A stretch of 64,000 nucleotides of DNA from Megaustenia siamemsis. Lineage: Eukaryota; Mollusca; Gastropoda; Stylommatophora; Ariophantidae. Positions 31,009 to 42,723 of this stretch are shown here, piece after piece. Below the pieces are notes generated by a model. It saw only the letters and a program-made list of their open reading frames with translations. It did no database searches and was not told the origin of the DNA. The DNA lies in contig JAVIAB010000092.1 of NCBI GenBank assembly GCA_032433765.1, positions 35,337,534 to 35,401,533 of the forward strand, written 5' to 3'. Each line of letters opens with the position of its first letter. Within the stretch, counting starts at the first letter, position 1. The translations under genes and the position numbers were made by a program.

Positions 31009-33847
31009 GTAAATTTATTTCAATTTCTATTCAGACTACATTTCCAGCATGATCTAGCTTTACTGTGCCATTTATATAAAGTATATATATGGACACCCAA
31101 TATGTTCGAGATAAGGATTGTTCCATAACATAAATTATCAATGGAGAATGAAGTATTCAGTATTACCATACTAGGCCACATCGCTGGAAGATGAGTGACC
31201 AGTGCTCTTCCTTTTTCTTATATTTTCTTTGTATCAGTTAGTCTGGTTCCCATTCTTCTATCAGCTGGGTCATCTGAAATGCTAATTCTGAGATTGAACC
31301 ACTGTTTACTCCATCACCTAGTCACTGCAGCAAGCAATATGCTACTGACACTCAACAGCAGCATCTCAAGAGCTCTCTTTCTAACATTTTTCAAGTTGTA
31401 GAGACCCATCTCGTGGAAATACTTGTACCTTTAATATTGAGTTCCAAAACTGTGTGCTGTGGGTTATTTATTTTGTTGTATTTTAATAATAACTGGCTAC
31501 ATTTCAATTTATTTACTTTAGTGCTTCTTTGAATGGCTCTTAACATTTTTGTTTTGAGAAAACGCTGCATTTGTATATGAATCTATATTACATAGAACAC
31601 TCTGGCCCACTTGAGGGTGTTTGAGACTGTTCCGTGTAAACAAAAACTTTGGTCCTGTTTATATGATTAGACATCTATTATTAGCCATGGCAGTCTATTC
31701 CAGGTACACACCTGTTTGACATTTTCTGCATGAGATATTACCACTACAGGTACAAGCAGCCATAGCAACTTATTATTTTGAAAGTTAAATTATTATACAG
31801 ACATAACACCCATAAGTGCCTGTCAGTCCTACTCCATCAGTCCCACTCCAATTTCATTAATAAACATAAAACATTCTTTCTAAATACCAGATTTATTCCT
31901 TGGCTAGACCAGGTTAGGTATTTGTCAACAAACAGCTACCTGTTTGCACAGTCCTACCTCATCAAATTGGTTGGTCATCATCGCCAGGAATTTATGAATG
32001 ATTAAAATGCAGAGAGAAGTTGAAGAGTGGCAGGATGGTCTGGTGTGGTCAACAATTGTTGTGCTTAGGAATTTATGTCAGATTAGACTGCATAGAGATT
32101 TGAAGGGAAATAGATTCAGAAGAGTAAGTTATTAAAATGTAGAGCAGCATGACAGACGTTAAACTTAGCATCTGAATTTAATCAAAATTAAATAGACCTG
32201 TTTGATGATAATTGATAGAGAAAGCTCCTTTTATTTTTAATCAAATACCATTTCTGTTGGTGCAGGTGATCACATCTCTGTCTTTATTTTTTTCAGTTTT
32301 TACGCTGACATCCTCTTAAACTGTCTGGTGTCATTTATCTTCTCTTCTTCTTTTTTTCTGTTGTCACAAAATATCGCCAACTGTTTCCTTCTTGTTAAGT
32401 GACCAAAAATTGATGATTGTTTCCTCCCAAAGTTGGTAATAAGTTTTAATTTTGGCCTCTTTAGCCTTATTACTATTTTTAGCTGTAATGAGTTCTCAAC
32501 ATTCTTCTGTAAAACTTCATTTTTGTGTGGTCTTCAAAGATTTTCTTGTCTGTTGTCTGATTATGCAGGAATCACTACCAGATATCAGGACAAACAAATA
32601 ACATTATTAAAGAATTCTTTTTCTTACTTTCATTGTCAAAGATATGTTGGATAATATCGTTTTTACCGTTCCGAACGCTGACTTTGCTTACGCTATTCTG
32701 CACCTCATCACATCAGTATCATGCAGGAACAGCAATTCACTCCATCACACCATCCTCTATGTGGTGACTACCTGAAAATGTCATTAAAAAAGGTGAAAGA
32801 CTGACTGGGTCAGAGTTTATTAAGAGGAAACTTGTCTATTTCGGAACAGATCTTCTGGTCCAAGCCTAAGATGAAGGCTGTACTTCCTTGGTTGTGTTTG
32901 AAATATGAAATGTTTGCAGTTATGTGTGCTATGTTTGTTATTATATCAGTCCATTTTTTCTAAATAATACAAAATTTTGAGTATTTTATTGATATATATT
33001 TTTTTTGGCTTTGCCTCAGTTTTAATTTACAGGTATCTGAAATTTTGAATGACAGAATAAATTGTAGCTATTGCTTTAAGCATATATTTATGAGCTACTG
33101 CCTTCTGTAGATGCCTGTTTTTATGTTGTTTTATTAGCTTGTTGCACAGTCCATATCAATTTGAATTTAAACAATATAACTGAGGTTTGATCTGTTTCAT
33201 GAGAATAGAGCATTCATTGTTCTAAATTTATTGTTTCTCAGTTTGTTTTTAAGCTAACATGATGTAATTGAATGAATATTTGAGAAACCTAGAAGTTGTC
33301 ATTTTGTTTTAATGAGTGAATGAGGTGAGCAATGTTAAATAAGGAAGTCAGATGTCTGAATGACCTACTTGGATGTGTTACCTGTTTTGCTGTAATTAAG
33401 CTTGTGAACCTACTAGAAATAAAGAAAGGAAAGTCTTTTTACTGCCACAAAAAATTAATACTATTTTTAAAAGTGGGTTTTTTTAAAGTTCCATCATTAT
33501 TATTGAATTAAAGTTTATAAATAATAAATAAATCTATTGTGTAAAGGAGATAATAGATGATAAACAACTAAGATTACTAATTTCAAAATTACATAGCTGC
33601 AATAAATTGAATCAAATTACCTTCATTTCAGAAACATAGATTACATTCACTGTGACTTTTGTACGCTACAATGAGAATTTATTTATTATCTGTTTCATAT
33701 AAGAAATAATTCCAGACGAGACTATTGGAGCACTAATGTATACTTTCAGAATGTATTGATAGTGATCTTAAATACAAAACAAGACCAAGGCCTTATAAAG
33801 AAAAAATGCTACAAATGCAATATGTGAAAGTATCTTTGTTTATCATT
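31009..33847. other. AT-rich spacer or extended 3' UTR
   Basis: No gene recognised. The region from 32215 to 32580 has weak similarity in wording to family A on the minus strand ('tgatcacatctctgtc', 'gcaaaaattgatgattgttt') and may be an old LINE end. AATAAA-like signals are at 33051 and 33419. Confidence 0.35.
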
Positions 33848-34035
33848 TAACAACATTGGAACAGTGGTAGGTAACTGTTCTGCTGAGGACAAGAGATGAG
33901 GGTTAGATCCCACCAAATGACTCCCAGGCTTACCAAGCCTTAAATAATTACCAAAGATTTGTTATGGGAAAGAAAAACTGTCCTGTTGTAATCCTGACCA
34001 TATTATGATACCATATTCACAATACACCACACCAG
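33848..34035 (+). mobile_element. Old, diverged SINE (S1-like)
   Basis: The order of blocks matches S1: 'acagtggtaggtaactg', 'gagggttagatcccacc', 'aagccttaaataattacc', 'gggaaagaaaaactgtcct', 'cctgaccatatta' and 'ataccatattcacaatacac'. Much more substituted than the other copies. Confidence 0.6.
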
Positions 34036-35213
34036 ATACAAACATATGAACAGATTTCTTTTAAAAACATCAAGTTAAGAAGGCAGTTATAGTGCAAACA
34101 AAACATCTTATAATGTAATGGATGTGAACATTAAATGTCCTTCATCTGTGGGGATGTCAGTATGGACTGTTGAGCTGTACATAATTCTTCAATGGGAGTA
34201 ATTTATCAGCAATTTTTTGTTACAGTTACTGTAAATAAACAAGACCAAGTTTTTTCCTCTTAAACAAACATTATGAAGCATGTTGGTGTATATTTGATTG
34301 TCTTTACTTCATTGTGGCTCTTTGCTAGCCTGTGTGTTACTCTATGGTTCTATTTATTTGGAAATGTACTGCAGTTAAACCGATAACATAAGGTCAATGA
34401 ACAACAATGTATAGATATATTTTCTAACTTGATGGTGAACAACAATGTATAGATATATTTTCTAACTTGATGGTGAACTTTGATACATTTGTCATAATTT
34501 ACCATAGGTAATCAGTTTTACTGCACCCTTGATGCTTCACCTGTTTGTTATGTACATTGTTTGCTATCATATCATTTTCTAATGTGCGTTTTAAGGTTGT
34601 GAGCATGATATGAAGAATGTCTGATCTTCTTTCCATTGGCCAGTATCACCAAATGCATGTCATATAATTGAATTTATATAATGATATTGTATGGCATTAT
34701 GTCAGTGTCAATGATCAAAATTTGTGGTAGCCTTGTGAGCGTCTTCTCAGTGTTCCATTACTTCCATCGCCTTCAGTTAGAGTTGACAGTGTTTCATTTG
34801 GCCAGCATTCATTCACTGTCACCATCTAGAATTTTCTTAAACATGCTCTACACAGTCATCTGTGTTCATGTTTGACTCTTTTTATCATGCTTACATTTGT
34901 GTTTATAACAAAGGAAAAATCCTTCACTTGCTGTTAAAATAAGATGTCTTTTGGGAAGACAATCATCCTAATTCATCACAAGTAGCTCAACCACATTAAT
35001 AGATTCTGTAAGAGAGTAGTGTCTATGCTAGCAACTCTAACACGATCTAGTAATTTGTTGTTTTGTCATCCTATCTCTCCAGGAGATCCCAGTAATGCAC
35101 TTTAGATAGTGCATGCAAATTTCATTCATTCTGTCTTTATTATGACTAGGTTAAGTAGCCTAAGACTCACTGCCATCAAGTTAAGTTCTCAATTCAAACA
35201 TTTTATGTGCAGT
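34036..35213. other. AT-rich spacer
   Basis: No gene recognised. A 38-bp direct duplication lies at about 34405-34478 ('aacaatgtatagatatattt'). Confidence 0.4.
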
Positions 35214-35225
35214 AATGATTATATA

Positions 35226-35437
35226 GGGAGCCATGACAGCTCAGTGGTCAGTGAACTGGACTACAAAGGACAAGAGGTAGGGTTTGATCCCAACCAACGG
35301 CTTCCGGTTCACCCAGCCTTTAATGGGTACCTGATTTTTTCTGGGAAAGTAAAGCGGCACGGGCGTAATACCGACCACATTACCCCAAAAATCATACGCC
35401 GAAGGTCTGCAAAATTTATGGTCACTAACACCATATT
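35226..35437 (+). mobile_element. SINE S1, left part, interrupted by a LINE
   Basis: Starts 'gggagccatgacagctcagt', has the B-box-like 'gtagggtttgatccc', and runs to 'gtcactaacaccatatt', where a LINE is inserted. It continues at 36315. The whole SINE is bracketed by the 12-bp repeat 'aatgattatata' at 35214-35225 and 36361-36372. Confidence 0.9.
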
Positions 35438-36303
35438 TTGCACCACAACTTTGCTGATGACATAGTTCTCATCAGCAATCAGATAAAAACGATGCAGGAA
35501 AACACAAATGAACTATCATCAATAGCCAGCAAAATTGGGCTTGAGGTCAATCATGAAAAGACTAAAGTCATGAAAAGTTTAATTCCAACAAGTGACAAAA
35601 TATACATGGAAAACAAACCAGTAGAAGAGATCGATCACTTCATCTATCTTGGAAGTCACATTGATCGAGAAGGGGATACGAGCAAAGAAATTAGAATCAG
35701 ACTGGCTAAAGCAGCAATGTCTTTCAGAAGCCTTGAAAAGTTGTGGAAATCAAAACTCATTAGCACAAACACAAAACTTAGGCTATTCAAATCAAATGTA
35801 CTATCAACCCTTACGTATGCGTGTGAAAGCTGGAAAACAACAAGAGATATAGAAACAAAGTTGAACGCATTCGAAAATAAATGTCTAAGGAAAATACTTG
35901 GTATAGAATGGAACGAATTCAAAACAAACGAGGAAATTAGAGAAATCGCCAATCAACCACTAATATCTTCAGTAATAAAGAAAAGACGATGGTCATACGT
36001 TGGACATGTGATGAGAAGAGATAATAATCGAATAGCAAAGCAAGCCCTCATATGGGAAACAACAGGTAAAAGAAAAAGAGGAAGACCCAGGGAGACACTG
36101 AGAAGAACATTGATGAGAGAGGCAAGAGCAGCAGGAATCGGCTCCCTCAATGAGATAGAACTGCTTGCACAGAACAGAGACAGATGGCGAGATTTGATAA
36201 AATATCTTTAAAGAAAACTGCTAGAACAAAAATTCATATAGGAGAAGGTGTATCTTGGTCTACGCCCTATGGGCCGGTTACGGCTCGAAAGGTCAATAGA
36301 TAG
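35438..36303 (+). pseudogene. LINE (family C) with near-complete RT C-terminal half, inserted in a SINE
   Basis: One open frame of 257 codons (35438-36211) begins at the RT active site 'FADDIVLISN' and continues with 'IGLEVNHEKTKVM', 'FIYLGSHIDREGD', 'YACESWKTTRDIETKLNAFE', 'VGHVMRRDNNRIAKQALIW' and 'RDRWRDLIKYL'. A 3' UTR containing 'ggccggttacggctcgaaag' ends in ATAGATAG at 36303. The 11-bp 'aacaccatatt' at 35427-35437 and 36304-36314 is the target duplication. The 5' truncation at the active site means no activity, but the uninterrupted frame indicates a young insertion. Confidence 0.9.
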
Positions 36304-36314
36304 AACACCATATT

Positions 36315-36360
36315 CCCTATATGCAACTTGGCGTGACGGGGCTACTTTACTTTTTTTTTA
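36315..36360 (+). mobile_element. SINE S1, right part
   Basis: Resumes with 'ccctatatgcaacttggcgt' and ends in 'ctactttac' and a T-run, as in other S1 copies. It is the 3' remainder of the SINE begun at 35226. Confidence 0.9.
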
Positions 36361-36372
36361 AATGATTATATA

Positions 36373-39300
36373 TTTAGGCTTTTCTTAAACCATTTCCTGA
36401 TGTGCATTGTAAATAATAATACAAAAATTAAAGGGTAGAATATTCTCCAACTAATGACACAGCATGCCATGCTATAAGCCATAGGCCAAAAAGACACTGA
36501 CGAGCGCAGTTAATGCATGACATCATATCTGTAATGTATATATTTTCAGCGATTGTGAACTAGAGGCCAATTGCAAATATATGGAACATGAATATTGAAG
36601 CTGTTCATTACAAGAAGCCTCAATGTGTTATTCAGAGCCATGACTCATTGCACATATGCAGATTAACTACAACTAGTGGACAACAGGAAACACACATAGG
36701 TCTCCATATAGGGCATCCAGGAGCTCTCGCTTGACAAATCTGCAAATCATTGGGTAGAAAGGAAGAGTTCAAGTCCTATTGCCTGCTGAGTTGAGTTCGT
36801 CCACCTGGTTTGTATGAAAACTTCAGATCCTCTAGTCCAAAATTTATAAGGACCAAAAATACCTTGCCTTCTTATCCTCTGGATGCTGGAAAATTTAGAA
36901 TTTCTTCTTCAGCAATAATTTCAGAAGCAGATAAACTATGTTGTCTTGCAGGGCAGTTGGGGATTTGTAGGCTCTACTTTCTGGACAAGGAGTCTTGAAT
37001 TTCTCCTTTGTGTGCCTATAATTATTACTTTATATTCAATTTAATTTAAGGAACTGCTGTAAAAAAAGAGAGATAAAGAGCTCCAATAAAGGGAAGGGTA
37101 AAGTAAAAAACTGTTTTATATTTGTGCAATAGGTATTTTAATATTAATTGCAAACAATTTAGAGGACCAATTTTATCTAATTAACTTATTTCTATATCTC
37201 AAATCAATTGTCCGCAGTTTTGCTGCATTTTAATTGGGTACAAGTTCGTAACAAAATATTGTTTTCATGTTCAATAATTTGTAAGTTATTCTCACATATA
37301 TGCCAGCAATGAATGTGTACATACTGTTTTTATTTTCTCAGTTAGCTTGCATATTCTCTTAAATGAGCAGTAAAGTTAATGAAATTAATTGTATTCTTTT
37401 TCAAATGTTTCTATTACAATCAACTGAATTAATTATATAATTGTGTTTGTAGATGTAATCTTAGCTTTTATGTTGTATGTATAGAATTATTTGAAAATAT
37501 AGTTACACTGTAATTATTGTATTTTTAAAATAAAACTTCTCTTCATTTCTACCTCTCTATCCATGGAATCGAATCATATTAGCATGACTATTATGTTGTG
37601 AAAGCATAGATCTTTGAATCCAAAATATACCGTTAATAGAAACTGTCACAATAAATTTTAAAGTGTTCTGTAGACTGTCACTACTCCAAGTGTGACAAAG
37701 TGTATCAGTGTTTTCTTTGAAAGGAGAACATATAATTAAAACTGTCTTTGTGACATTTGTCCCATTTTCTGGAATCTACCAGACAACTTCAGTTAGATCT
37801 AAGCCTCATGTTCCAGTGCAGTTGTCACGTGATTTATTAGTCCAGGTATTTCACCCCAGAGAGAGACAAATAACTTGCCATAAATCAGATTCTGAACTCA
37901 CGTCTGCCTGAGTGGAAAATGTCAATTCCAATCGAATTAGCCACCTGTTCTCATTAAACAATTTTTTAAAAATATATATAATTTATTTAAATGTTAAATT
38001 ACTGGAATATACAGCAACAACAATGATTTATATATACAAAGTACACCACCATATGTTAAGTCACATTTCATTGCACATAATGATATTGTCAGGTGATTAA
38101 TATTAGGAATAGGAATAAAACAGTAGAACTCATTTCCTCTTCTTTGTTTGCTCTCATAACATATATAATCATATTCCTGGTTGGTTAGCAGGATGTAATC
38201 TTGAGAATATAATTCTGTCATGCATCTAATTATCTATCTCATTGTTTTAAGCACCAGGCATAGTCACAGTGAAGAGGTCTTAATCATTTTGGTATGACTG
38301 ATGACTGATCATGCCCCATATTGTTCAGGTCTTCACTTATACCATCTAGATGATGCTGCAGGCCTTGAGCATAAGAGCAAGTTTCTAAATGAAAGAGCAA
38401 ATGCAATCCCCTCAATCAAAAATACTTAACTCAAAAGTTGTATTTTTGAGTGTGCAATAATTTACAGATAGGCTCATCTACTTGTGTTTAATAAATAATC
38501 AAGTGTCACATAAGGTGTCCATTTTGTATGGTGAAACTGAAGTTCTATGACAACAATAAAATGCCAGCAACATTTATCAGCATTTAAACAGCTAATACAT
38601 CTGTCAGTGATTTTATCTCAAATATCACTTATATAGTTTCTATTGTTTTTAAAGAACCGATATTATACTTTATTTATTAATTAATTGGACATGTAATAGA
38701 GGACTTGTATTTTCTTATTTTGAATACCATCTGAGTGCTTTGTTTACATTTAATTCTGTATTATAATGTTTAAAAAGTTACATAGAGAGTGAGTTAAATC
38801 TGGCAGATTGCCTTTCCTATTTAGGCAAATTTGTTAAGTGCTAAGATGGTTCAGAGTATATACAATTATTTTATAGATCATACCTTTATAACTCAAGATT
38901 ATTAACATTATTTGTTTCTGATATATTTCAGCACTTTATTGTTTTTATTATAGACTCAAATGAGAAATGTTCGTTTCATTGTGAGTTTAGTTGAGAGTAA
39001 AACAACAATGTGAGAGAATGTTGAAATATACATTTGTTGTTGTTACTAATCTAGAAGCCTTTGGGCTTTTACAACATACTTCATTTAAGGACACAGGACT
39101 CGACTGTAGGAAAGTAGGGAACAAGTTTAAGGTTTGAAGGAGAGACCTCCCTCTGGTCTAGGCTCCCAAAAGGGACTTGAAAAAGTTTGCCTGATTTATT
39201 TATTTTATTCATTGTGGAAGATGTGGTCACGGCAAACTGCGTGCACTTCTTCACTTTTAGACACAGTCTCATTCACTGTTTTATCACTGGCGGGAAAAAA

Positions 39301-40470
39301 AGCAAAAAAAACTTGACCACTCAGCACTGGATTGATCAACATAAAATATTTTAGAACTTCTAAATCATTACATTTAAAACTTGTAATTCAATAATTATTC
39401 TCTGATGTGAAAGTTTAGTCATTATATTTCTGAATGTAATATTATACACATGAAATAGACTGCATAAAAGACATTAAATTTCACACAAATGGTACATTTT
39501 GCATACTTCTGATTAAATTTCGCATCCAATAACAGACAAAAATATATTAGACAGGAGTGGGAATACAAGACACATAATTATAATTATTGCTAATATTTCC
39601 AACGTACATTTGTACATTAACACAAATTAATGGAAAGTACAATTGTTTGAAATATCTTTGTTTCTGAGCACATAAATGTGTACTCATGATAAATACGCAG
39701 TTCTATTTGTTAAAAGTGGTCTACGTCAACTTGCAACACCTAAAAAAATTCGATTTTGGAGGAAAATAAATATATTTCTGCCGTGGAAGAAAAATATAAA
39801 TTGCTTGTAATGCTGGAAATATTTGATGTTAGAGAAATCAATACGTACTTGTTCTACTTTAACATGTACAGTGCCAATCAATATTGATGATAAGAGCAAT
39901 TATCAGCGTTCATTTTTATATTTATTGAAGTGTTGCTCTACAGTTAGTATACGGTTTGGTTAAAAATAATAGTGTTCCGTGTGGATTAGTGGGGGAAATG
40001 GTTGTAACTTGTCAGAGACATAAAATAAAGCAAAATATGCAAGTGTGAACAAGCTATTCAATCTATTCCAATAATTACAGTCAATTTAATTGAAGATATT
40101 TTGATAATTTCTAAGTTTAAGCACATATTTCAGCGAAATGAGCGATCTCCCCCTAGCTGACGTCACAACAAAACTACAGTGGTCCTCAAATACTATGTTA
40201 GGACTTGACCCTCTCTCAGTTTCTATTTTCTCCAGCATTTGGGGTCTTCTAATGACAGATTAGAGAGCCACCGAATAAAGTCCAACGTTACTCTTCCAAA
40301 TGGAAACAATTTATGTTCTTAAACTAGGACGTTACCTTATTTTTATAATTTACGAGAATGATTATACTGTGGTGACAGATTTGGTCTGGACTCTGTGGTC
40401 AAATGCAAATATGGATAGCTCACTCGGATACCTTACCCACGTATTTAAGATAGTAAGATCGGACACTAGA
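36373..40470. other. AT-rich single-copy spacer
   Basis: About 4 kb with no recognisable coding, repeat array or transposon. Short open frames (for example 36810-36998, 37708-37911, 40300-40480) lack any motif. It includes AATAAA at 37510 and several short (ATAT) runs. Confidence 0.4.
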
Positions 40471-40483
40471 CATCTCCCTTCTA

Positions 40484-40870
40484 GTAGTAACTTCCGTCAG
40501 CCAGTAACGTCAGTATGGATTTCCAGCGCCCATAGAAATGTTATTTTTTTTCTTTCCTTTCGCCGTGTATTCTCTTTTTCTATGAATCTGTCTGCTTCTT
40601 GTTGTGGCTTTAGAGTGTTTCCAGAGATTGCGGTCTGCAGCTATTTCTTCCCAAGCTGCAGGGTCTATGTTCAGAGTCTTCATGTCACGTTTACACACGT
40701 CTATAAATCGAAGTTTTGGGCGTCCCCTAGTCCTTTTGCTATCTGCCAGTTGTCCGTAGAGTATATCTTTTGGTGTGCGGCCATCTGTGCACGTGGCCAA
40801 GCCAGCGTAACCTACGTTGATTGAACAGCGTGTTCCGGAAGTCAGTGCGATTCATGACCTCCACGTTTGT
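40484..40870 (-). pseudogene. LINE 3' fragment (family G) with 13-bp target-site duplication
   Basis: The minus strand encodes 'MNRTDFRNTLFNQRRLRWLG', a frameshift, 'DGRTPKDILYGQLADSKRTR', 'GRPKLRFIDVCKRDMKTLNI' and 'WEEIAADRNLWK', the familiar C-terminal domain of a CR1/L2/RTE-type RT. The zinc-finger tail usual in relatives is lost. The direct repeat 'catctcccttcta' at 40471-40483 and 40871-40883 marks insertion. Confidence 0.88.
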
Positions 40871-40883
40871 CATCTCCCTTCTA

Positions 40884-41333
40884 AAAGCTACCAAAATCGT
40901 GTAGTTTAAATTAAAGGGCTCTTATATGATAAGATATGAGATAAAGGCCAAAGCTTCTGATAGCTACGTTCTGTTGTATAATGATTGCTATAATGATATG
41001 TTGAAAATATAGACAATTATTGTATATTTCAAGTAATAACTATTCTTACAATATCTCTCACTGATACTGCTTCATTTACAGTAATAAAATATAGAATATG
41101 GGAATTATTGTATAAACTGAATGAATATAAAAGAATCAACAATCTTTTCCTGTTTTCATTACAAAAAAAACGGTGTTAACATTTCTTGCTTCTGTTACCC
41201 TTATCTCTAGTCAGCGTACAGTGACATTTCTAGAGACCACGTGACATGTCATGATGTCGCTAGTTGATGGCTAAAGAATACATGCATGCATTGTTTCATA
41301 GAAATTCCTCAACAGTACATGTAAGGTGTCAAC
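40884..41333. other. AT-rich spacer
   Basis: Nothing recognisable. Confidence 0.4.
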
Positions 41334-41344
41334 TCTATTGCATT

Positions 41345-41874
41345 ATACTGTGATAGAAATGGCAAAAGGTAATTTTAATGAAATAAAAAATATATTAACA
41401 TCAAAACAAATAACACCAGGGCTAAAACTAAGAACAGCAGAATGTCTTCTGAACATTCCAGTATGGTGCAAAAACATGGGCATTAGATAACAAAACAGAA
41501 CAGAAAATGGAAGCCTTTGAAATGTGAATTTATAGTAGAATAGGAAGAATTGGATGAAAATAAAAGAAAACAAACGATGGAAGTCTTAAAACAATTACAA
41601 ATGAAAAGAGAACTACTAAACACAGTTCAAACAAGACAATTAAGATTTTTGGGGCATGTAAAAAGACACAGCAGCCTACTAAAAGTAATCTTGGAAAGGA
41701 AAATACAAGGTGAAAGAGACAGAGGCAGACCAAGACGTGTAATATGGACGAGTAACATCAAAAGATGGACAAATCATTCTATGACAGCCTGCACCATCAA
41801 AGCCAGAAACGGAGCGGAATGGTGCTCCTTGGTAGCCAACCTTCGATGCAGAGACGGCACTCAATGATGATGAT
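41345..41874 (+). pseudogene. LINE 3' fragment (family B) with target-site duplication
   Basis: Encodes 'MAKGNFNEIKNILTSKQI', breaks, then 'KRELLNTVQTRQLRFLGHVK', 'KVILERKIQGERDRGRPRR' and 'WCSLVANLRCRDGTQ', with a tail of TGATGATGAT. It is flanked by 'tctattgcatt' (41334-41344) and 'tctattggatt' (41875-41885), one mismatch in 11. Stops and a two-base insertion in 'RPRRVIW' show decay. Confidence 0.85.
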
Positions 41875-42094
41875 TCTATTGGATTCATACTAGCTATCTT
41901 TGATTATTAAAGAAATGAATAGACATGTATTTTTGTTATAATACAGTAATTATTTATTGCTGTACCCCCACTTAAGTACAAATCATATGTGGTCCTACAT
42001 TTGTTGTTGACAATTCCTGAGCCACAAGGGTCAAGCTGGTGTAGCTGATCGTTAGGTGTGGAAGAAGCCAAGAAGGACGAGAAAACTTCAGTAT

Positions 42095-42300
42095 TGAGTT
42101 ATGTGCGGGTCATCATCATTGCACTCCGAACATGTCCATAGGTGCTCAGATCCCCTCCTCAGCAATTCCCTCAGTGTCCAGCGACTGACGACTCCAGTTC
42201 TATGTTGGTTGATAAGTCTTCTTACACGGCCACTAAGTGTCTCATTTCTGGCTGTGCCCAACTTAACTTCCATTTCCATCATCCGAAGAAGTGACGTGCT
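42095..42300 (-). pseudogene. 3' end of LINE family D with 9-bp target-site duplication
   Basis: The minus strand encodes 'MMEMEVKLGTARNETLSG' and 'RLINQHRTGVVSRWTLREL', 90% or more like 14371-14577 by eye. The direct repeat 'cttcagtat' at 42086-42094 and 42301-42309 brackets it. It defines the true 3' end of family D. Confidence 0.88.
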
Positions 42301-42309
42301 CTTCAGTAT

Positions 42310-42675
42310 ATAACAAAATAAATTAATAAACTAACACTATTTCCAGGTAAAGAAATAGTGATCCAAGTGAAAATATTCATTTTATTTTAACAGGATTATA
42401 CATTTTTGTTCTGTTTATACTACTTTGCTTTGCATATAATTATTAATTTATTATTACAATTATATGTTCAGAAGTAATACAATTTGTGAGGAAGAAACTT
42501 TCACAAAGTAAAATGAAGCAAATATCGTTTATTATCATAGAATATTAATCTTTTCAGAATTGTGATAATTTTGCTGAATATATCTTCTAGACGTACATTT
42601 GATTTTTAGTTCAGAATTTAACTGTATACATGAGATTCTGTGATTATAAATATCTATTCATAATGAGATAGTTTG

Positions 42676-42723
<48 letters not shown>

